Source: Elusimicrobiota bacterium
GTDB taxonomy: Bacteria; Elusimicrobiota; Elusimicrobia; UBA1565; UBA9628
Direction of reading: 5' to 3'
DNA length: 5,407 nucleotides
NCBI GenBank assembly: GCA_016194625.1
Contig: JACQBB010000268.1
Location: forward strand, 1-5,407
In this document: in pieces, positions 1 to 4,833 of the stretch
How the letters are laid out: each line of letters begins with the position of its first letter
Numbering within the stretch: position 1 is the stretch's first letter
Position numbers and translations under genes: made by a program
The notes under the pieces: model-generated
Databases searched by the model: none
The model's input: the letters and a program-made list of their open reading frames with translations, nothing else
What the model was told of the DNA's origin: nothing

Positions 1-395
1 AGGCTGTCGCGGCTGGCGCGGGGGTGGTTGGGCCAGTCCTTCATGCGGTCGGAGGCGGCGGGGAGCATGTAGCGGCGGACCGGGTCGTTCTTCAGGTCCG
101 CCTCGTTCATGCAGTTGAGCATCTGCGGGGGGATCAGGATGGACATCGTCGCCCAGTCCTTCTGGTCCTGCAGGACGTCGGCCGCGAGCGCGTCGCTCAG
201 CGCGGGGCCGAACACGTCCTTGGCCTCCTTGACGCTCTTGACCGAGTGCTGGCGCTGCCACAGCGCGGACTCCCACTGCTCCTTGGTGACGCCCTTGTAG
301 CCGGGCAGGCGCGTCCAGTCGGGCTCGACGAACTGCCGCTTCAGGGGGTACTGGAACGGCTGCAGAGAGGGGTCCGCCTTGACTTTCTTGGCCAT
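1..395 (-). CDS. KamA-like (lysine 2,3-aminomutase family) radical SAM protein, N-terminal part
   Basis: The first 131 codons are present and the gene continues past the left edge. The protein begins MAKKVKADPSLQPFQYPLKR and includes EPDWTRLPGYKGVTKEQW, the stretch ATMSILIPPQMLN (about residues 87-99), NDPVRRYMLPAASDR (about 107-121) and DWPNHPRASRDSL at the edge. From memory this order matches the region before the iron-sulphur site in a subgroup of KamA-family proteins. Family members use S-adenosylmethionine, a [4Fe-4S] cluster and pyridoxal phosphate; the classical enzyme turns L-lysine into L-beta-lysine in the cytoplasm. The CxxxCxxC cluster motif, PLP lysine and substrate residues all lie outside the window, so catalysis and substrate cannot be judged, and no gene symbol is given. 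The start is the ATG at 395-393. No clear Shine-Dalgarno is seen, but a -10-like TAGAAT ends six bases before it. The large gene upstream stops 31 bp away on the same strand. Confidence 0.82.
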   Translation of the reverse strand, partial: MAKKVKADPSLQPFQYPLKRQFVEPDWTRLPGYKGVTKEQWESALWQRQHSVKSVKEAKDVFGPALSDALAADVLQDQKDWATMSILIPPQMLNCMNEADLKNDPVRRYMLPAASDRMKDWPNHPRASRDS

Positions 396-401
396 GACCC
401 C

Positions 402-430
402 ATTCTACTACAGACGGAAGCCCCCGTCAG
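402..430 (-). promoter_or_regulatory. Candidate promoter of the KamA-like gene
   Basis: On the minus strand a -35-like CTGACG (430-425, four of six consensus bases) is followed after exactly 17 bp by TAGAAT (407-402, five of six). Transcription would start at about 396-394, essentially at the ATG (395), predicting a leaderless transcript. The -35 box overlaps the TGA stop of the large gene. The match is by eye only, and in GC-rich DNA the AT-rich -10 stands out. Co-transcription from the upstream gene remains possible. Confidence 0.45.
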
Positions 431-1104
431 CCCTTGCGCCAGAGGCCGCCGGACCCGTACTTGGACCACGCCCAGCGCGCCCAATCCAGGACCGAGTCGG
501 CCAGCCACAGCGCCCACAGCAGCATCGCCGCGCGGTAGGCGCCCAGCGGCACCGACACCGCCCAGGGCCGCGGCGTCGCGTCCCCGCCGCGGTCCAGGTA
601 CCAGCGCAGCAGGCCGGAGTTCGAGCCGTTGCCGGCGATCTGCATGTCGGGCGCGCCGAGCAGGCCGTGCGCGATCGCCTTGAACAGCAGGGAGGCGGCG
701 AACAGCGTGTAGATCCCGAGGCCGACCTGGACCAGGTTGAACGCGCGCCGGTCCTCGGGCGCGCGGCGGCCGCGCTCGCTCATCGCGACGAACCAGCCCG
801 CGACCAGCGCCGCTCCCGCCACGCCGAGCTGGCTGAGTCCCACGGCCAGCAGCAGCCAGCGCCGCCAGTCGAGCGGCGTCGCCCCGCTCTTGGCCAGGCC
901 CAGCGCCGCGAGCGCGAACACCGCCAGCATGCTCCAGAACAGCACCACCGGCCCCACGCCGCGCCCGCCGACGAACAGCGTCCAGCGGCCCGGGGGCACG
1001 ACGAGCTCCACGTGCGAGTTCACCGACGGCGCGCCCAGGCCGACCTCGGGCGCGCGCAGGAACGGGCGCATGCCGCCGGGCTGGCGCCAGTCCGCCTCCA
1101 CCAG
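427..1104 (-). CDS. C-terminal segment of the large envelope protein: end of second periplasmic domain and last four membrane segments
   Basis: About 225 codons follow, back in the frame of the gene's start. They begin LVEADWRQPGG, pass through LGAPSVNSHVELVVPPGRW, typical of the last strands of a periplasmic beta domain, and enter the membrane at GPVVLFWSMLAVFALAALG (restored about 1224-1244). Further membrane segments follow at about 1256-1279, 1295-1322 and 1363-1380, and the tail is short and basic (SKYGSGGLWRKG). No ribosome-binding site or start codon suggests separate translation, so this is a continuation rather than a gene of its own. The loop between the last two membrane segments is polar and Gly/Asn-rich (QIAGNGSNSGLL). 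Function is unknown. Confidence 0.75.
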   Translation of the reverse strand: MVEADWRQPGGMRPFLRAPEVGLGAPSVNSHVELVVPPGRWTLFVGGRGVGPVVLFWSMLAVFALAALGLAKSGATPLDWRRWLLLAVGLSQLGVAGAALVAGWFVAMSERGRRAPEDRRAFNLVQVGLGIYTLFAASLLFKAIAHGLLGAPDMQIAGNGSNSGLLRWYLDRGGDATPRPWAVSVPLGAYRAAMLLWALWLADSVLDWARWAWSKYGSGGLWRKG

Positions 1105-4100
1105 GGCTGCTGGCTCCCGTCCACGCGCGCGGCGAGCAACTCGGCGCCCTCGGGCAGGACGAAGGTCTGCCGGTCGCCGCGGCTGGTGCGCAGGCGCACG
1201 GCCAGCGTCGCGTCGGTCGCGCGCACGCCCGGCGTCAGGCGCAGGACGCTCTGGTCGATGGTCAGCGTCTGTCCGACCACCGAGCCGGGGCGCGTGATGT
1301 CGAGCGTCAGCGTCTCGCCCGGCCACGGCCGGTACTCCAGGTCGCGGGGCCCCGAGGCCTCGCGCTCGAAGGTCGGCGGCAGGCCCTTGGCGTTCAGGTG
1401 CCACAGCGGGCCCGGCTCCACGCGCCAGGACTCCGTCCACGGCCTGCCCGCCGGCGCGCTCAGCGCGAGCGTCTTGGTCTCCGGCAGGACCGAGCTCCAC
1501 TCGACGGACGGCGACTGCGGCGGCAGGCTCACCTGCGCCTTGCCCTCCGTCGCGCGCACGTCGGGCGAGGTGATGGACTCGCCGGGCAGCAGCGGGACGG
1601 CGACCACCACCGGAGCGCCCAGCGGGGACAGGCGCGTCACCCGCGTCGTCACCGTCCAGGTCAGGCCGAGGCGCACCGTGCGCTCGACGCGCAGGAAAGG
1701 CGGGAACGTCCCCTGCGCCCGCGCCGCCGCCGCGGCCGCCGCGACCGGCTCGGCGCCGCGCGCGCGGGAGAGCTGGAGGTTGTCCTCCGGCCGCCCGTTC
1801 TCGCGCAGTCCGTGCAGGTTCCAGCCCGACAGGGACGCGTCCACGCGCCGGGGCTTGAGCGGCAGGCCGAGCTGGACCGCGTCCGTCTGCGGCAGCGGCC
1901 CTTCCAGCGTCAGCTCGTGCGCTCCCGCGGGCACCGGCGCCCACAGCGAGCCGTCGCCGTCGCGGCGCACCGTCACCGGCGCGCCGTCCAGCGTCCCGCG
2001 CACCGGCGTCCAGTCGCGCCCGCCGGTCGGGATCGGCACCGCCGTCGCCCACGCCGCGTGCACGGTGAAGCGCATCGTCAGCCAGTCGCCGGCCGCCTTG
2101 AGCGTCAGCGACGGGCTCTCCGCGCACAGCGGCGCGCACGCCGGGGCTTCGGTGAGCCGCGCCTTCAGCTGGTCGAGCAGGTTCTGCGGGGGGAAGTCCG
2201 CCGCCGACGCGCGCCCGGACGCGAGCGCGAGCAGCGCCAGCGGCAGCAGCGCCTTCTTGAGCGCCGCGCGTCCTTCGGGCGCGAGCAAAGACTTGAGCCA
2301 CGGCCCCACCGGCAGGTCGGCCAGCAGCAGGCCGAGCAGGATGGTCAGCAGGACGCGCGCCAGCGCCAGCGCGAAGTTCGCGCCCGGCGGCAGCAGCCAC
2401 AAGCGCAGCGCGTGACCCTGCGGCACCGGCCCGCGCCAGGCGATCCGCGCCGAGTTCCACGACCAATAGGGCAGACCGGGCCCCGTGTTCACGCGCGCGT
2501 TCGGGTCGAGGCGCATCTGCGTCATCACGTCGCTGTAGTAGGACGGGGCGGGGCGCTTCATCTTGACCCCGAAAGAGCCGCCGATGGAACCGTAGGCCAT
2601 CCCTTTTCCCGACGGCATCGGCGCCGGAGCCGGCGCGGACATCGGCATGTCCGCGTCCTTGTCGTCGGCCTCGGCGGCGTCCTCTTGAGGCTCCTCTTCG
2701 GCGCCCGCCTCCATCTGCGCCGCGGCGCCGGCGATCATCTCCTGTTTCGCCCGCGCCATCCGTTCGAGCTGGCGCAGCGCGCCGCGTCGGGCGGCGTTCT
2801 GTTTGAGGAAATCCAGGCTCTCGCCGACGTTCTTCGCGGACTTGTCCTGGTTCCCGGAATCCATGCCCAAGGGCTCGCTGTCCGCGCGCGGCTGGACGGA
2901 CTGGTAGGGATACTCGAGGACGGGGAAGGCGCCGCGGCGGATCTGCGTGAGGAAGAACGGGAGCGCGATCAGCGCCAGCGCGACGAGCGAGGCGCGGCGG
3001 GCCAGGCGCACCCAGCGCGACGCCGACAGCTCCGCCGGCAGGGCGCGGTCGAGCGCGGCCAGCAGCAGCGCGGCCAGCCACACCCAGCGCGGCGCGCCGG
3101 GCTCGTGCCACAGCAGGGCCAGGCCGGCCAGGCTCACGGCGCCCCAGGCCTTGCCGTACAGGCGCAGGAAGGCGGCGGAGGCGACGAGGACGAGGAAGAA
3201 GTCGAGCAAGGTCAACGACGAGACCCAGGTGGGGCGCGCGGAGTCGGCGCCGAAGGCGTGCACGAGCCTCCAGCCCGGAGGCAGGTGCAAAGTGACGGCG
3301 ACCGATTCGAAGTCGTGCTTCCAGCCGGACGCGGTGAGGCGGCGGCCCTCGACGCGGCTGTCGGCGGTCACGTCCACGTCGCGCGAGCGGACCTCCAGGC
3401 CCGCGGGCGCGCCGGAGGCGAGCGCGGTCAGGAACTGGTCGGCGCCGCCGGCCGACACGCGGCCGAGGACGGTCTCCGGCGAGGACTCCAGGCGCCACGA
3501 GCGGCCGAGGCGGCCCTGAAGGCGGTCGCGCGCGGAGAAGCCGCGGCCGTCGAAGTCCAGCCACAGCGCGCGGTCGAGCGTCAGCCGGTCGGGCTCGGGC
3601 GGGTCGTCGCCGCGCCGGCGCTCGACGAGCTTCAGCGCGCCGCCGGGCTTGACGAGGTAGGCGGGCAAGGTCTTCCAGTCCGGGTACAGCTCGGTCTGGG
3701 ACGGGTCGAGCGAGGGCGCGCCCTCCACGTCGGCCTGGCGGAGGGAAGGTCTTCCAGTCCGGGTACAGCTCGGTCTGGGACGGGTCGAGCGAGGGCGCGC
3801 CCTCCACGTCGGCCTGGCGGAGGGACGGGCGCGCGTCGAACACCCAGGCCTCGTCCTCGGCCCAGGGCCCGTTCGGCTTGGGCAGGGCGATGACGGCGCC
3901 GGGCGCCTCGCGGCGCGCGGTGAGCATCACGTCCCAGGTGCCGGAGCGGGCCTGCACGCGCAGGCGGCCGTCGGCGTCCAGGCGCGCGGGCAGGGGGCTG
4001 ACCAGCGAGAGCGGGGAGAAGCCGTCGGGCAGGGCGCGCGACAGGACCAGTTCGCGGTCGGCGCCGGAGACTTTCAGCTGGACGCGCGTGACCAGCATCA

Positions 4101-4701
4101 GCGGGACCTCGTCGATCAGGCGGCGGTGGACGGTGAGCGCCAGGCCCGCGTTCTCCTTGGGCGCGGCGGGGCGCGCGCGCGACTGCAGCCACAGGCGGCT
4201 GGCGTCGTCGCGCAGGGGGAACGGGACGGCGGCGCCGCGAACGGTCAGCGCGAGCAGGCCGATCTCGGTCGGGATCTCGAGCTGGTCGGGCAGGCGGTCC
4301 CACTTGAAGGACCCCGTCACCCGGCGCGCGCCGGGCTTGAGGCGCAGGGCGGGCGCGCCGCCGCGCTCCGTGACCGGGACGGCGGCGCCGTCGGCCTTCA
4401 CGTCGATGGGCCAGCGCTCGCTCCCGCCCGGCAGCGAGACCCACTCCTCGGCCTCGACCTTCCACGACGCCTCGAAGGTCCCGCCGGTCTCGGTCAGGGA
4501 GAGCTTCAGGACGCCGGGCCACGCGCAGGACGCCGTGCCGGAGCCGCGCCGCGCGGAGCACAGCTCGGTCTCGTGGCCGCGCAGCACCCAGCCGACCCAA
4601 TCCTTCAGCGGGGCGGGGACCTCCTCGCGCTTCATCGGCTCGGCGAACGCCGCCGTGGACAGGATGGTGACGGCCAGGAACGCGGCTCGCGCGTGGCGCA
4701 T
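427..4701 (-). CDS. Large duplicated multi-pass envelope protein of unknown function, gene broken by two frameshifts
   Basis: I do not recognise a characterised function. Translation starts at ATG 4701-4699, eight bases after GGAGG (4714-4710), and ends at TGA 429-427. Three segments in two frames join into one coherent protein of about 1,398 residues if one copy of the 79-bp repeat is dropped and a shift is allowed at 1104. Restored order: signal peptide 1-20 (cut after AFA); periplasmic beta-rich region 21-468; four membrane segments about 469-561; coiled-coil-prone, then acidic and Met/Pro-rich linker about 597-674; membrane segment 749-770; signal-like hydrophobic stretch 791-808 ending ASAAD; second periplasmic region 809-1223; four membrane segments about 1224-1380. 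The only cysteines are C48, C59, C829 and C833. The two halves resemble each other. As deposited, 427-4701 is stop-free, but about 880 central codons read in that single frame are nonsense. It may be a real pseudogene or an assembly error. Confidence 0.8.
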   Translation of the reverse strand: MRHARAAFLAVTILSTAAFAEPMKREEVPAPLKDWVGWVLRGHETELCSARRGSGTASCAWPGVLKLSLTETGGTFEASWKVEAEEWVSLPGGSERWPIDVKADGAAVPVTERGGAPALRLKPGARRVTGSFKWDRLPDQLEIPTEIGLLALTVRGAAVPFPLRDDASRLWLQSRARPAAPKENAGLALTVHRRLIDEVPLMLVTRVQLKVSGADRELVLSRALPDGFSPLSLVSPLPARLDADGRLRVQARSGTWDVMLTARREAPGAVIALPKPNGPWAEDEAWVFDARPSLRQADVEGAPSLDPSQTELYPDWKTFPPPGRRGGRALARPVPDRAVPGLEDLARLPRQARRRAEARRAPARRRPARARPADARPRAVAGLRRPRLLRARPPSGPPRPLVAPGVLAGDRPRPRVGRRRRPVPDRARLRRARGPGGPLARRGRDRRQPRRGPPPHRVRLEARLRIGRRHFAPASGLEARARLRRRLRAPHLGLVVDLARLLPRPRRLRRLPAPVRQGLGRREPGRPGPAVARARRAALGVAGRAAAGRARPRPAGGAVGVALGAPGPPRLARRAGADRAPVLPHADPPRRLPRPRVSLPVRPAARGQRALGHGFREPGQVREERRREPGFPQTERRPTRRAAPARTDGAGETGDDRRRRGADGGGRRRGASRGRRRGRRQGRGHADVRAGSGADAVGKRDGLRFHRRLFRGQDEAPRPVLLQRRDDADAPRPERAREHGARSALLVVELGADRLARAGAAGSRAALVAAAAGRELRAGAGARPADHPARPAAGRPAGGAVAQVFARARRTRGAQEGAAAAGAARARVRARVGGGLPPAEPARPAEGAAHRSPGVRAAVRGEPVADAQGGRRLADDALHRARGVGDGGADPDRRARLDAGARDAGRRAGDGAPRRRRLAVGAGARGSARADAGRAAAADGRGPARPAAQAPARGRVPVGLEPARTARERAAGGQPPALPRARRRAGRGGRGGGAGAGDVPAFPARRAHGAPRPDLDGDDAGDAPVPAGRSGGGRRPAAARRVHHLARRARDGGQGAGEPAAAVAVRRVELGPAGDQDARAERAGGQAVDGVLARGAGPAVAPERQGPAADLRARGLGAPRPGVPAVAGRDADARHHAPRLGGRTDADHRPERPAPDAGRARDRRDAGRAPAHQPRRPADLRPARGRRVARRARGREPAALVEADWRQPGGMRPFLRAPEVGLGAPSVNSHVELVVPPGRWTLFVGGRGVGPVVLFWSMLAVFALAALGLAKSGATPLDWRRWLLLAVGLSQLGVAGAALVAGWFVAMSERGRRAPEDRRAFNLVQVGLGIYTLFAASLLFKAIAHGLLGAPDMQIAGNGSNSGLLRWYLDRGGDATPRPWAVSVPLGAYRAAMLLWALWLADSVLDWARWAWSKYGSGGLWRKG
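1104..3728 (-). CDS. Central segment of the large envelope protein: first membrane bundle, linker and second periplasmic domain
   Basis: This segment lies in a different frame from the gene's ends. The good sequence is joined to the N-terminal segment at LPAYLVKPGG (restored residue 319). It carries the end of periplasmic region 1 (to about 468), membrane segments near 469-488, 492-505, 512-528 and 543-561, then a linker with a coiled-coil-prone stretch (about 597-644), an acidic run and a Met/Pro-rich stretch. Next come the motif PYWSWNSARIAWRGPVPQG (about 718-736), a membrane segment (749-770), a signal-like stretch (791-808) and the second periplasmic region with C829 and C833. The GTG at 3728 opens this frame but has no Shine-Dalgarno and corresponds to V299 of the intact protein, so it is not a true start. 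Correct sequence ends at VDGSQQP (1106-1104). The frame then runs on in nonsense to a stop at 1020. Confidence 0.8.
3667..3825. repeat. Perfect 79-bp tandem duplication inside the large gene
   Basis: The 79-base unit at 3667-3745 is repeated without a mismatch at 3746-3824; the match extends one base further (3825). Each copy begins AAGGTCTTCCAGTCCGGG and ends CCTGGCGGAGGG on the plus strand. Because 79 is not a multiple of three, the duplication shifts the minus-strand reading frame by one. Removing either copy joins ELYPDWKT to LPAYLVKPGG in a single sensible frame. The identity of the copies means either a very recent event or an assembly error. Confidence 0.97.
3748..4701 (-). CDS. N-terminal segment of the large envelope protein: signal peptide and first periplasmic domain
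   Basis: These 318 codons are read in the frame of the ATG at 4701. Residues 1-20 form a Sec signal peptide (basic MRHAR, hydrophobic core, cut at AFA|EP). The mature start has a C-x10-C pair (C48, C59), directly followed by a beta-strand-rich region with alternating hydrophobic residues and markers such as VSLPGGSERWPIDV (about 88-101) and FKWDRLPDQLEIP (about 132-144). A second beta-rich part starts near 188 (LALTVHRRLIDEVPL). The good frame ends in ELYPDWKT at 3748. Beyond it this frame runs into the duplicated copy and turns into Arg/Ala-rich out-of-frame sequence (PPPGRRGG and onward). The last 26 residues or so come from the right-hand repeat copy. No enzymatic motif was found. The segment would lie in the periplasm. 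Confidence 0.78.
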
Positions 4702-4709
4702 GGGGAAGT

Positions 4710-4714
4710 CCTCC
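4710..4714 (-). promoter_or_regulatory. Shine-Dalgarno site of the large gene
   Basis: GGAGG on the minus strand lies eight bases before ATG 4701, an ideal spacing. It fixes this start over any extension of the frame further upstream. The signal peptide that begins at this ATG supports the same choice. Confidence 0.8.
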
Positions 4715-4722
4715 GTGCGCGC

Positions 4723-4751
4723 ATTGTAGTCCCCTCGGGACGGGAGCGCAA
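4723..4751 (-). promoter_or_regulatory. Candidate promoter of the large envelope-protein gene
   Basis: On the minus strand TTGCGC (4751-4746, three of six) and TACAAT (4728-4723, five of six) are separated by exactly 17 bp. Transcription would start near 4716, leaving a leader of about 15 bases that just includes the GGAGG site. It lies back-to-back with the candidate promoter of the plus-strand gene. The call was made by eye. Confidence 0.5.
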
Positions 4752-4796
4752 GCCCTCTGACCGATCCGGCCCATCCGTCGGCCCCGACCCGGCGAG

Positions 4797-4826
4797 GTGA
4801 CCGCGCGCGTCTGAAATTGCTAGCGT
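4797..4826 (+). promoter_or_regulatory. Candidate extended -10 promoter of the plus-strand exported-protein gene
   Basis: GTGACC (4797-4802, four of six to TTGACA) is followed after 18 bp by TAGCGT (4821-4826), which keeps the key TA at the start and T at the end, preceded by TG one base upstream (4818-4819), an extended -10. The start of transcription would be about 4832-4834, at the ATG, predicting a leaderless mRNA. Confidence 0.45.
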
Positions 4827-4833
4827 GTCGTCG

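Noticed and set aside
396..426. Terminator between the large gene and the KamA-like gene
   Set aside because: No stable hairpin followed by a T-run is visible in the 31 bp.
24..683. 219-codon plus-strand open frame over the left end
   Set aside because: It is antisense to the KamA-like N-terminus and the end of the large gene, has no ribosome-binding site, and becomes Arg/Pro-rich.
1824..1841. DASLSG in the second periplasmic region, resembling a DxSxS metal-site motif of von Willebrand A domains
   Set aside because: It is not preceded by the hydrophobic strand usual for that motif and no other vWA features follow, so it is most likely a chance match.
379..2415. 678-codon open frame on the plus strand
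   Set aside because: It lies antisense to a coherent membrane protein, and its translation is Arg/Ser/Ala/Pro-rich without domain character, typical of GC-rich shadow frames.
3726..3728. GTG as a start for a separate central gene (3728 to 1020)
   Set aside because: It has no Shine-Dalgarno, sits inside the duplicated unit, and corresponds to a mid-strand Val in the intact protein.
1398..3893. 831-codon open frame on the plus strand
   Set aside because: It is a low-complexity Arg/Gln/His/Ala translation antisense to the large gene. It is the mirror of the GC-biased third positions.
3632..4774. 380-codon open frame on the minus strand in the third frame
   Set aside because: It overlaps the N-terminal segment, is Arg/Pro/Ala-rich throughout and has no signal peptide. 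It is a shadow frame.
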